Source: Nematostella vectensis (Eukaryota > Cnidaria > Anthozoa > Actiniaria > Edwardsiidae). Taken from it: DNA of 64,000 nucleotides. Location of the stretch: NCBI RefSeq assembly GCF_932526225.1, contig NC_064035.1:1921501-1985500 (forward strand), given 5' to 3'. Of the stretch, positions 6,858 through 19,500 are shown piece by piece. The position numbers and the translations under genes were made by a program. The first letter of the stretch is position 1; the number at the start of each line of letters is the position of its first letter. The notes under the pieces were generated by a model. That model was not told where the DNA came from and ran no database searches. It was given only the letters and a program-made list of their open reading frames with translations.

Positions 6858-9800
6858 ATGTTTAACCAAGCATTGAACATTGCAAGGAGAGGTATTTTCA
6901 GACGGACTATGACGACAGGACGTATGCCAGAGCAGATCGGCGAAGGAGGCAAGGATATGGTGAGAACACAAACTGGCCATGAGTCAGCAGTCACTTTCCT
7001 CCTCACTCTCCTTGTGATTATATGGCCTACTTGTCAGAAATATTTTAACCTAAAACGACAATAACCTTGGAAATTGGTCTTTTTCACACACTTTTGTTAT
7101 TTTGATTACATACTAGTGTACATAGTGAAAGTTACTCTTGGCTTTGCCAAGCCATCTTGTTTAGGTACGGTAATACGAGCAGCAAAATCACAACTTTTAT
7201 GGCAGCATTGCTCCGAAAAAAGTTCGTAAGTGAAGTTTTTTTAATTTTTTTTTTTTTGCAAGTTAAAATAGTTTGCTACAGAAAGTAGAAGATGGTTCTA
7301 CTTTTTGCAGCAAAACTCGGAGATGCTGCCCGTATTTCTACAACAACCAAACTTGTCTTGCAGCAAAGTGACGTTAGAAATACACAAGCAGTTGCATTAG
7401 CGTTTGTGATTGGCTGAACGAAAGTCACACTGAACGAAAGTCACACATCATTGTCACGCAGAAAGTAGATGGCGGACCATCAGCAGGAATCGGTCTATCC
7501 TTTGCTGTGACAAAAGTTGGTTTGCCAGTAGTATAACAAACAACATTGCTTTCAAACTTTGCTGCTCTTATTACTGTACCTTTAGACGCGAGTTTTAGAA
7601 ATAGTTGTACAGTTAGTTAACGTACAGTAGTAAGGTATCCGCACCTCAATTTCTCTGTTCAAAACGGAATTGACTCTTAGGAAAATCACTAATTGCACAA
7701 ATAAACACCTCCCTTGAATAATCTCCTTGCCTACAGTACTGTAAGGGGAAAAAATTGAATATTAGCCTCCCCTGAATAAGCACCACTCCGATGTTCGATT
7801 TTAGTTTCAAACTCATTCGTCTTGTGACAAGCAATTCAAAATTCATGTATCATGAAATTCTGATAAGACAAATTTACATTGAATTGTTTGATTGCCCAAT
7901 AATACATGCTAATGGTATCTCAACTCAAGCTATCCCAAAGTATGTATAGAAATGAAGGGCATCCTCTATCTAATCACCTCAATTTTATGATGCAATTTCT
8001 TTTTTTCTCAATGCACCATAAAGCATATTGAAATCCAGATTCAGCTGTAGTGGTATTGTTTTTATGAATACATATGGTTGCTAGCATTGCTGCAGTGGTA
8101 TTGTTTACATGAATGCATAGGGTTGCTAGCATTGCTGTAGTGGTATTGTTTTTATGAATACATATGGTTGCTAGCATTGCTGTAGTGGTATTGTTTACAT
8201 GAATACATTGGGTTGCTAGCATTGCTGTAGTGGTAATGTTTACATGAATGCATAGGGTTGCTAGCATTGCTGTAGTGGTAATGTTTTCATGAACACATAG
8301 GGTTGCTAGCATTGCTGTAGTGGATATTGTTTAAAAAAAACATTGGGTTGCTAGCATTGCTGTAGTAGTAATGTTTTCATGAATACATATGATTGCTAGC
8401 ATTGCTGTAGTGGATATTGTTTAAAAAAACACATTGGGATGCTAGCATTGATGTAGTGGTAATGTTTTCATGAATACATAGGGTTGCTAGCATTGCTGTA
8501 GTGGTAATGTTTTCATGACTACATAGCGTTGCTAGCATTGCTGTAGTGGATATTGTTTTTAAAAAAAAACATTGGGTTGCTAGCATTGCTGTAGTGGTAA
8601 TGTTTACATAAATGCATAGGGTTGCTAGCATTGCTGTAGTGGTAATGTTTTCATGAATACATAGGGTTGCTAGCATTGCTGTAGTGGTAATGTTTTCATG
8701 AATACATAGGGTTGCTAGCATTGCTGTAGTGGTAATGTTTACATAAATGCATAGGGTTGCTAGCATTGCTGTAGTGGATATTGTTTAAAAAAAAAATTGG
8801 GTTGCTAGCATTGCTGTAGTAGTATTGCTTTCATGAATACATAGGGTTGCTAGCATTGCTGTAGTGGTATTGCTTTCATGATTACATAGCGTTGCTAGCA
8901 ATTCTGTAGGTGTATTGTTTACATGAATACATAGGGTTGCTAGCATTGCTGTAGTGGTATTGTTTACATGAATACATAGGGTTGCTAGCATTGCTGTAGT
9001 GATATTGTTTACATGAATACATTGGGTTGCTAGCATTGCTGTAGTGGTATTGTTTACATGAATACATAGGGTTGCTAGCATTGCTGTAGTGGTATTGTTT
9101 ACATGAATACATAGGGTTGCTAGCATTGCTGTAGTGATATTGTTTACATGAATACATTGGGTTGCTAGCATTGCTGTAGTGATATTGTTTTCATGAATAC
9201 ATAGGGTTGCTAGCATTGCTGTAGTGGTATTGTTTTCATGAAAGCATGGGTCGTTAGAGTCGCTCCAGCAAAAAAAAAGAGTTATAACAATGCTTATTTC
9301 AGTTCAAACACGGAAGAAAAGTCGATATTTAGAAAATATATATATGTATATATATCACAACAATTGTATTAGTAACCAGGCTTTATCACATTATTCAATT
9401 TTGCATGCGTAGATGATACTACTTTCGGTTTGCATTTCTTACTCTATAATCTTTGCAAAGAATGGATGCTCCATGATTTCTTTAGGCAGAGAATGTTTAC
9501 CTAATTTCCCTCTGTAAAACTATGTATCAATTTCCGATATTTTGAGAATTTAAGAAATTAAAATAAAAAATAACATTGTGCGAAAATTTTATTATTTGGA
9601 AGAATAGAAAACGCATTACTTTGTAGGCACCCTATAATGTTATAAAGCTACATTTATCATCGCAGATACTTCGGCAGGTAAGATTATATAATTTCACCGC
9701 CTGATGATGTCATCAAAATTTAGGGATTCATAATCAATGATTCTATGCCTATATTCATTCCATTTAACAAATGTTTGGCGGTTTATAACGTCTTAAAGTT

Positions 9801-9970
9801 TCCTAGCAACAGCCCTCAGAGAAATGTCCTAACACCCTTGAGTAATTGAATTTTTTGTCTAATAGACTCCTGCACACCAGTTGGGGGCTTTTGTGTTTAT
9901 AGCCATTGGCCTGCTTGGTCCTGGAATTTGGATGATGCTAACAAGACCAAAGCCTTCTCAAGAGCACTGA
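6858..9970 (+). CDS. Small mitochondrial inner-membrane protein, COX8-like (2 exons)
   Basis: Coding exons 6858-6959 and 9866-9970 with GT-AG borders (ATG|GTGAGA and TAATAG|ACTCC) join in frame to give 68 residues. The N-terminus is basic with Arg clusters and no acidic residue until Glu25, a typical mitochondrial presequence. One hydrophobic segment (about 39-60, LGAFVFIAIGLLGPGIW) is followed by a short polar tail. Length, presequence, single span and the LLGPG segment recall cytochrome c oxidase subunit 8, but identity is too low to be sure; another small respiratory-chain subunit is possible. Transcription converges on VPS8. The intron carries a MITE and a minisatellite. Confidence 0.6.
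7164..7580. mobile_element. MITE in the COX8-like intron
   Basis: Terminal inverted repeats GGTACGGTAATACGAGCAG and, at the other end on the opposite strand, GGTACAGTAATAAGAGCAG (about 21 of 23 bases match over the full repeat). TTTA flanks both ends (7160-7163 and 7581-7584) as a 4-bp target-site duplication. It has no coding capacity, so it is non-autonomous. Confidence 0.75.
8045..9240. repeat. 45-bp minisatellite in the COX8-like intron
   Basis: About 26 copies of a unit containing GGGTTGCTAGCATTGCTGTAG and a variable TTTWCATGAATACATA half. A 45-bp period is a multiple of three, so frames stay open for long stretches (repeating MLATLCIHVNNT); these are not genes. Confidence 0.95.
9241..9865. 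other. Remainder of the COX8-like intron
   Basis: AT-rich intronic DNA with a short TATATA tract near 9340. I see no gene or repeat apart from the acceptor TAATAG at 9865. Confidence 0.6.
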
Positions 9971-10132
9971 AGGATCCCCATCTCAAGCATAAGAACTCTT
10001 CTAATGTGCAGAAGGATAACTTGAATAACTAACTGAAGACTTGTGACTTGTATGCAACCATTTGCTTTGTAATAGCTTGTATAAATGTTCAATATAATAC
10101 AAGTCTTTTTCTAATCTGTAATGTAAAGAGTG

Positions 10133-10138
10133 AATAAA
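10133..10138 (+). other. Polyadenylation signal of the COX8-like gene
   Basis: AATAAA, about 165 nt after the stop codon and just before the downstream minisatellite. Confidence 0.6.
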
Positions 10139-10169
10139 TATTGTTCATTTGGTGAAAACACTGCTGTTG

Positions 10170-10490
10170 GATTACTACAGGGCATTACCATGGGGATCCT
10201 GTGGTTTATGTTTACATGGCATTACCATGGGGGTCTTGTGGTGTATGTTTACATGGCATTACCATGGCAGGACCCCCATGGCTTTACCATGGGGGTCCTG
10301 TGGTCTGTTTACATGACATTACCATGGGGGTTCTGTGGTGTATGTTCACAGGGCATTGCCATGGGGGTCTGGTGTATGTTCACAGGGCATTACCATGGGG
10401 AACCTGTGGTGTATGTTTACATGGTGTTACCATGGGGGTCCTGTGGTGTATGTTTACATGGCATTACCATGGGGATCCTGTGGTGTATGT
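10170..10490. repeat. 37-bp minisatellite after the COX8-like gene
   Basis: Eight to nine copies of a unit with CATTACCATGGGGGTCCTG and TGTATGTTTACATGG. It begins just past the polyadenylation signal. Confidence 0.9.
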
Positions 10491-11301
10491 GACTGGTACT
10501 GGTAGGGAGGAGTGAGCCCAGGCAAACCCCAGGAACAGTAAATTAACTCACTAGTAAGCAGACGAGGTACTGGTAGGGAGAAGTGAGCGAGAGGTCATTG
10601 CTATTCAGAAGGGAAAGGGCATTTAGGCTCACAAATTTTATATTCTCCCTTTTTTAAGAAAATTGCAGATTTTTTTTCATTGGCATACCTCAGAGCTGCC
10701 TGTTTTATTTTTTTTAACAATTCTTTGGTGTTACCTTACAAAATAATGGTCATTGTCATGAGTAAGCTTGTTAAAGTAAACAGGGCTCTTTTTACATTAA
10801 AATATCCTCAGATCAATAGCAAGGAAGGTTTAGTACATTCTGAGATTGTTTTTTTGTTTTCCAGCGTCTTTCCTAATAAAATATTTATTTTCAGATTTTT
10901 AAATTGTCACAAACCTAGTACACACCAGAAGATTTATGAACACATATATTAAATAAGGGTTTTACTAGGCCCCAGTGGCAGGCAGAACTGCCAGTAGGCG
11001 TCGCTCGCTGCCTAAAACGCCTGCAAGGGAGGCTAAACTGCCAGCTATTTTTCACTGAGCAATAAAAAAAAAAGTTGATTTAAGTGTTATTTGAGCAAAT
11101 AAATTCCACCCCCTACTTATCAAGCGCCACTGCCTACTCTGAAACATAATAAAACCCTGGTTTATCTTGTGATTTTCAAATACAAACTCTTCTTCAAGGG
11201 TAAAGACTAATATTATTCTCATTATACAATGATTATTACCCCTCAATTTTGGTTCTTCATCTCAAAGATTTCTTGTGTGTAGTGAGGAAAACAAAGATGT
11301 C
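10491..11301. other. Intergenic region between convergent genes
   Basis: No gene is supported. It contains a small duplicated phrase (ACTGGTAGGGAGRAGTGAG near 10497 and 10569) and AT-rich sequence. Confidence 0.5.
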
Positions 11302-11307
11302 TTTATT
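11302..11307 (-). other. VPS8: Polyadenylation signal of VPS8
   Basis: AATAAA on the - strand, about 80 nt past the VPS8 stop codon at 11385-11387. Confidence 0.6.
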
Positions 11308-11384
11308 CCCTTTGAATGTTCAGGGTTTTGTGGTTTGTCACTATTCCCCATGGTAGACAATGTGATCCTTTTTTGGGAGTAGGA

Positions 11385-13554
11385 CTATCTTTCTTTAGGT
11401 ATTGGGGGAGGAGCCAACTGTAACTTGAAGTTCTCATCCTGGAAAATACTGCGAGAATATTGTGATCTTGATCCATAGTTCAAAGTTATGGCACCATCGT
11501 CTCTTGATCGAGAGAGCTCAGACAGAATTGCCAGCTGAAAAAAAATTCAAGTCTAGATCAAGGAGCACAAAAAAGGCAGCCAGCATCCAATAATTATATA
11601 TGGAGGGCTTTTATTATCGTTCCTGGATTTTTTTGTGCAACATTTTTGGTGTAAACAAAAGTAATATAACTCTTGGTATACACAGTTATAGTTCCTCCTG
11701 GAAGTTGCTATTATTGAGTGCCTTGAGATATGATCTAATAGCCTTCAACGACTGTATGTTGGTTCCAACAATTATCACTTCCATTAGGCATGCTGTTTAA
11801 ACAACAAAAGATTACACATTTTTTGTATTTGCACTTACCCGAGAAGGCGTTTTGTTGAGTCTCCTGAAGCGTGAGATGTTCTCGAACTGCTGACTTGAGA
11901 GACCTTGAGATTTGTCAGGCTAGAAGCAAAGTCAACAACCAAAAAATGGTGGTAAACAGCAGCAACATTGAGAGGTCAGGAATGTTAGCACAAGCGACAT
12001 CCTCACCCTTGACACCATATAACCATTAGCGACATCCTTACCCTTGACCCCATATCACCACTAGCGACACCCTTACCCTTGACCCCCTATCACCACTAGT
12101 GATATCCTCACCCTTGACCCCATATAACCACTAGCGACATCCTCACCCTTGACCCCATATCTCCACTAGCGACATCCTTACCCTTGACCCCATATCACCA
12201 CTAGCGACATCCTTACCCTTGACCCCATATAACCACTAGCAACATCCTCACCCTTGACCCCATATCACCACTAGCAACATCCTCAGCCTTGACCCCATAT
12301 AACCACTAGCAACATCCTCACCCTTGACCCCATATAACCACTAGCGACATCCTTACCCCTGACCCCATATCACCACTAGCAACATCCTCACCCTTGACCC
12401 CATATAACCACTAGCAACATCCTCACCCTTGACCCCATATAACCACTAGCGACATCCTCACCCTTAACCCCATATAACCACTAGCAACATCCTCACCCTT
12501 GACCCCATATAACCACTAGCGACATCCTTACCCTTGATCCTATATCACCACTAGCGACATCCTTACCCTTGACCCCATATCACCACTAGCACCACCGTGT
12601 CTGTTAAATCTTGAAGGTGCACTCTTCCTACTAGACTGGTTGCTATGTTGACAAAATGGACAGATCACTGTCGTGGTGACATCACTTGTTCCGGTTAGAC
12701 ATTCAGTGTGGAACATATGGCCACACCTAGAACAAAGTGAATCAGGAAGACATGCATAAAACACAATATGAGCCACTGAGGGCAGGGTATATGTAACATA
12801 TGACTACACCTAGGGCACATATGAGTCGTGTTAATTGCCCTGTTTGCACAAGATCAGTGCTTACCTTAGTATGGCTACTTTTTCTTAGTCATGTTTATTG
12901 CCCTGTTTACACGAGATCAGTGCTTACCTTAGTATGGCTACTTATCCTTAGTCATGTAAATTGCCCTGTTTGTGCGAGATCAGTGCTTACCTTAGTATGG
13001 CTACTGTTCCTTAGTCATGTTAAATGCTCTGTTTGCACGAGATCAGTGCTTACCTTAGTATGGCTACTTTTCCTGTCTTCCTGGCATCGCTGCTGGAGCT
13101 GTGGTGACACATGCCGCACACAGTGGAGACTGGGGCAAGGCCTCGGTTACGATTGGATCTAAGGGCGCTCATAGACGAGTGCAGATCCTTGGCTAGAAGT
13201 TGATTGGTGGTTTTCAACAATGTCTGGCCAATAAGTGAATACATCAAGTTACAGAAATGAAGACCGACATAAAATGGGGCAAATAATTTCATTCAAACAA
13301 ATTTAGTTTTGCTAAAAGTAGCATAGAAGGGTTAGCCTATAAATGCAAAATAATATTTTACCAATGACTATATAAACACGTTTCAACTGCTACAGGATCT
13401 ACAGAGGATTTTGTTATGAACTGTAAACACAAGGTTAGAACACCGCCCACTTGGTGAAAAAAAAACTACTCACCGACTCATAGTTGTAGGTATTTAACAT
13501 CCCCAGAATGAGCTCCTTAATTTCACCAAACTTCCTTGTGCTATACGTAGGGTC
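11385..13554 (-). CDS. VPS8: VPS8 C-terminal exons with RING-H2 finger
   Basis: Exons 11385-11534 (last, stop TAG), 11839-11919, 12567-12726, 13054-13223 and 13474-13554. The RING is split by an intron. The exon at 13054 supplies the first CxxC pair (CGMC); the one at 12567 supplies CGHMFHTEC and CPFC, giving a C3H2C3 ligand set. The RING of Vps8 is known to be needed for CORVET function. Both RING exons have their 5' splice sites copied into tandem arrays (see repeats at 12000 and 12800). Confidence 0.93.
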
Positions 13555-16500
13555 CTACACAAGACACATTCTCTCAGTTACTTCTATAGAAGCTGTAGTC
13601 ATAGCTAAAAACACGTGTCTGGGGATGGTCTCTCAGTTACTGTTCTTCTATAGAAGCGGTAGTCAGCTAAAAACATGTGTTTGGGGATGGTCTCTCAGTT
13701 ACTGTTCTTCTATAGAAGCTGTAGTCATAGCTAAAAACATGTGTTTGGGGATGGTCTCTCAGTTACTTCTATAGAAGCTGTAGTCATAGCTAAAAACACT
13801 TGTCTGGGGATGGTCTCTCAGTTACTTCTATAGAAGCTGTAGTCATAGCTAAAAACACTTGTCTGGGGATGGTCTCTCAGTTACTTCTATAGAAGCTGTA
13901 GTCATAGCTAAAAACACTTGTCTGGGGATGGTCTCTCAGTTACTGTTCTTCTATAGAAGCTGTAGTCATAGCTAAAAACATGTGTCTGGGGATGGTCTCT
14001 CAGTTACTGTTCTTCTATAGAAGCTGTAGTCATAGCTAAAAACACTTGTCTGGGGATGGTCTCGCAGTTACTGTTCTTCTATAGAAGCTGTAGTCATAGC
14101 TAAAAACACTTGTCTGGGGATGGTCTCTTAGTTACTTTTATAGAAGATGTAGTCATAGCTAAAAACACTTGTCTGGGGATATTCTCTCAGTTACTGTTCT
14201 TCTATAGAAGCTGTAGTCAGCTAAAAACACGTGTCTGGGGATGGTCTCTCAGTTACTGTTCTTCTATAGAAGCTGTAGTCATAGCTAAAAACACTTGTCT
14301 GGGGATGGTCTCTCAGTTACTTTAATAGAAGATGTAGTCATAGCTAAAAACACGTGTCTGGGGATGGTCTCTCAGTTACTGTTCTTCTATAGAAGCTGTA
14401 GTCAGCTAAAAACACGTGTCTGGGGATGGTCTCTCAGTTACTGTTCTTCTATAGAAGATGTAGTCAGCTAAAAACACGTGTCTGGGGATGGTCTCTCAGT
14501 TACTTTAATAGAAGATGTAGTCAGCTAAAAACACGTGTCTGGGGATGGTCTCTCAGTTACTGTTCTTCTATAGAAGCTGTAGTCAGCTAAAAACACGTGT
14601 CTGGGGATGGTCTCTCAGTTACTGTTCTTCTATAGAAGCTGTAGTCATAGCTAAAAACACGTGTCTGGGGATGGTCTCTCAGTTACTGTTCTTCTATAGA
14701 AGATGTAGTCAGCTAAAAACACGTGTCTGGGGATGGTCTCTCAGTTACTGTTCTTCTATAGAAGCTGTAGTCATAGCTAAAAACACGTGTCTGGGGATGG
14801 TCTCTCAGTTACTGTTCTTCTATAGAAGCTGTAGTCATAGCTAAAAACACTTGTCTGGGGATGGTCTCTCAGTTACTGTTCTTCTATAGAAGCGGTAGTC
14901 ATAGCTAAAAACATTTGCCTTGGGATGGTCTCTCAGTTACTGTTCTTCTATAGAAGCTGTAGTCATAGCTAAAAACACTTGTCTGGGGATGGTCTCTCAG
15001 TTACTGTTCTTCTATAGAAGCTGTAGTCATAGCTAAAAACACTTGTCTGGGGATGGTCTCTCAGTTACTGTTCTTCTATAGAAGCTGTAGTCATAGCTAA
15101 AAACACGTGTCTGGGGATGGTCTCTCAGTTACTGTTCTTCTATAGAAGCTGTAGTCAGCTAAAAACACGTGTCTGGGGATGGTCTCTCAGTTACTGTTCT
15201 TCTATAGAAACTGTAGTCAGCTAAAAACACGTGTCTGGGGATGGTCTCTCAGTTACTGTTCTTCTATAGAAGCTGTAGTCAGCTAAAAACACGTGTCTGG
15301 GGATGGTCTCTCAGTTACTGTTCTTCTATAGAAGCTGTAGTCATAGCTAAAAACACGTGTCTGGGGATGGTCTCTCAGTTACTGTTCTTCTATAGAAGAT
15401 GTAGTCAGCTGAAAACACGTGTCTGGGGATGGTCTCTCAGTTACTGTTCTTCTATAGAAGCTGTAGTCATAGCTAAAAACATGTGTCTGGGGATGGTATC
15501 TCAGTTACTGTTCTTCTATAGAAGCTGTAGTCATAGCTAAAAACACTTGTCTGGGGATGGTCTCTCAGTTACTGTTCTTCTATAGAAGCTGTAGTCATAG
15601 CTAAAAACACGTGTCTGGGGATGGTCTCTTAGTTGCTGTTCTTCTATAGAAGCTGTAGTCATAGCTAAAAACACGTGTCTGGGGATGGTCTCTCAGTTAC
15701 TGTTCTTCTATAGAAGCTGTAGTCAGCTAAAAACACGTGTCTGGGGATGGTCTCTCAGTTACTGTTCTTCTATAGAAGCTGTAGTCATAGCTAAAAACAT
15801 GTGTTTGGGGATGGTCTCTCAGTTACTGTTCTTCTATAGAAGCTGTAGTCATAGCTAAAAACACTTGTCTGGGGATGGTCTCTCAGTTACTGTTCTTCTA
15901 TAGAAGCTGTAGTCAGCTAAAAACACGTGTCTGGGGATGGTCTCTCAGTTACTGTTCTTCTATAGAAGCTGTAGTCAGCTAAAAACACGTGTCTGGGGAT
16001 GGTCTCTTAGTTGCTGTTCTTCTATAGAAGCTGTAGTCATAGCTAAAAACACTTGTCTGGGGATGGTCTCTCAGTTACTGTTCTTCTATAGAAGCTGTAG
16101 TCAGCTAAAAACACGTGTCTGGGGATGGTCTCTCAGTTACTGTTCTTCTATAGAAGCTGTAGTCAGCTAAAAACACGTGTCTGGGGATGGTCTCTCAGTT
16201 ACTGTTCTTCTATAGAAGCTGTAGTCATAGCTAAAAACATGTGTTTGGGGATGGTCTCTCAGTTACTGTTCTTCTATAGAAGCTGTAGTCAGCTAAAAAC
16301 ACGTGTCTGGGGATGGTCTCTCAGTTACTGTTCTTCTATAGAAGCTGTAGTCATAGCTAAAAACACTTGTCTGGGGATGGTCTCTCAGTTACTTTAATAG
16401 AAGATGTAGTCATAGCTAAAAACACGTGTCTGGGGATGGTCTCTCAGTTACTTTAATAGAAGATGTAGTCATAGCTAAAAACACGTGTCTGGGGATGGTC

Positions 16501-19500
16501 TCTCAGTTACTGTTCTTCTATAGAAGCTGTAGTCATAGCTAAAAACACTTGTCTGGGGATGGTCTCTCAGTTACTTTAATAGAAGATGTAGTCATAGCTA
16601 AAAACACGTGTCTGGGGATGGTCTCTCAGTTACTGTTCTTCTATAGAAGATGTAGTCATAGCTAAAAACACTTGTCTGGGGATGGTCTCTCAGTTACTGT
16701 TCTTCTATAGAAGATGTAGTCATAGCTAAAAACACGTGTCTGGGGATGGTCTCTCAGTTACTGTTCTTCTATAGAAGCTGTAGTCATAGCTAAAAACACC
16801 CTGTCTGGGGATGGTCTCTCAGTTACTTTAATAGAAGATGTAGTCATAGCTAAAAACACGTGTCTGGGGATGGTCTCTCAGTTACTTTAATAGAAGATGT
16901 AGTCATAGCTAAAAACACGTGTCTGGGGATGGTCTCTCAGTTACTGTTCTTCTATAGAAGCTGTAGTCAGCTAAAAACACGTGTCTGGGGATGGTCTCTC
17001 AGTTACTGTTCTTCTATAGAAGCTGTAGTCATAGCTAAAAACATGTGTTTGGGGATGGTCTCTCAGTTACTGTTCTTCTATAGAAGCTGTAGTCAGCTAA
17101 AAACACGTGTCTGGGGATGGTCTCTCAGTTACTGTTCTTCTATAGAAGCTGTAGTCATAGCTAAAAACACTTGTCTGGGGATGGTCTCTCAGTTACTTTA
17201 ATAGAAGATGTAGTCATAGCTAAAAACACGTGTCTGGGGATGGTCTCTCAGTTACTGTTCTTCTATAGAAGATGTAGTCATAGCTAAAAACACTTGTCTG
17301 GGGATGGTCTCTCAGTTACTGTTCTTCTATAGAAGATGTAGTCATAGCTAAAAACACGTGTCTGGGGATGGTCTCTCAGTTACTGTTCTTCTATAGAAGC
17401 TGTAGTCATAGCTAAAAACACTTGTCTGGGGATGGTCTCTCAGTTACCTTAATAGAAGATGTAGTCATAGCTAAAAACACGTGTCTGGGGATGGTCTCTC
17501 AGTTACTTTAATAGAAGATGTAGTCATAGCTAAAAACACGTGTCTGGGGATGGTCTCTCAGTTACTGTTCTTCTATAGAAGCTGTAGTCATAGCTAAAAA
17601 CACGTGTCTGGGGATGGTCTCTCAGTTACTGTTCTTCTATAGAAGATGTAGTCATAGCTAAAAACACGTGTCTGGGGATGGTCTCTCAGTTACTGTTCTT
17701 CTATAGAAGCTGTAGTCATAGCTAAAAACACCCTGTCTGGGGATGGTCTCTCAGTTACTTTAATAGAAGATGTAGTCATAGCTAAAAACACGTGTCTGGG
17801 GATGGTCTCTCAGTTACTTTAATAGAAGATGTAGTCATAGCTAAAAACACGTGTCTGGGGATGGTCTCTCAGTTACTGTTCTTCTATAGAAGCTGTAGTC
17901 AGCTAAAAACACGTGTCTGGGGATGGTCTCTCAGTTACTGTTCTTCTATAGAAGCTGTAGTCATAGCTAAAAACATGTGTTTGGGGATGGTCTCTCAGTT
18001 ACTGTTCTTCTATAGAAGCTGTAGTCAGCTAAAAACACGTGTCTGGGGATGGTCTCTCAGTTACTGTTCTTCTATAGAAGCTGTAGTCATAGCTAAAAAC
18101 ACTTGTCTGGGGATGGTCTCTCAGTTACTTTAATAGAAGATGTAGTCATAGCTAAAAACACGTGTCTGGGGATGGTCTCTCAGTTACTGTTCTTCTATAG
18201 AAGATGTAGTCATAGCTAAAAACACTTGTCTGGGGATGGTCTCTCAGTTACTGTTCTTCTATAGAAGATGTAGTCATAGCTAAAAACACGTGTCTGGGGA
18301 TGGTCTCTCAGTTACTGTTCTTCTATAGAAGCTGTAGTCATAGCTAAAAACACTTGTCTGGGGATGGTCTCTCAGTTACCTTAATAGAAGATGTAGTCAT
18401 AGCTAAAAACACGTGTCTGGGGATGGTCTCTCAGTTACTTTAATAGAAGATGTAGTCATAGCTAAAAACACGTGTCTGGGGATGGTCTCTCAGTTACTGT
18501 TCTTCTATAGAAGCTGTAGTCATAGCTAAAAACACGTGTCTGGGGATGGTCTCTCAGTTACTGTTCTTTTATAGAAGCTGTAGTCATAGCTAAAAACACG
18601 TGTCTGGGGATGGTCTCTCAGTTACTGTTCTTCTATAGAAGATGTAGTCATAGCTAAAAACATTTGCCTGGGGATGGTCTCTCAGTTACTGTTCTTCTAT
18701 AGAAGCTGTAGTCATAGCTAAAAACACGTGTCTGGGGATGGTCTCTCAGTTACTGTTCTTCTATAGAAGATGTAGTCATAGCTAAAAACATTTGCCTGGG
18801 GATGGTCTCTCAGTTACTTCTATGGAAGCTGTAGTCATAGCTAAAACACTTGTCTGGGGATGGGGAAAACTATTGTGCTATTCTGACTCTCCCTCGCTAG
18901 AAAGGGTCCTCAAGAAAAAAGTCAGGAGGAATGGGTGATAATGTATTATGCCTCCTCTCCAATGGATATGATCTTCTAGGGTGCGTCTCAAATACAAATA
19001 TAGTCAAGCTTTATATACTTCAGAGATGAAAATCTATACCATCTGGGGAAATATTTAATTGAATACTCTTTGTCAATATGATATACATAGACATACCTGC
19101 ATTATCTTCTGGAGGATTGCTGGGAGGGCTATGTATCCCATCATGCCATTCATGACATGCCGTGTAAGATCTTTGAATGCTGCAAGTAATGGCAAGATGA
19201 CTCATTCATGTCTTCTTCAAAACAAGTAATCAACGCTTTGTGTCTGTAGGGTTTTACTTTCTAAGACAACTCATTCACGTTTTGTGTCTGAGGTGTCAGG
19301 TTTACCTTTGAACTCCTCGCTGGATGTGTCTTTCCACTTCCTCTGAGGGGCCATGACAGTCTCGAGCAGCGGAAACCACAGTGCCTGCGCAATGTCAACA
19401 AGTTGTGTGTTTTTATCAATCGAAGAAAAGAGAAAGAGAAATAAAAGTGTGTTTCTGCGTTCTAACCTTGTCTTTCTTGTTCCTTACTATCCATATATTG

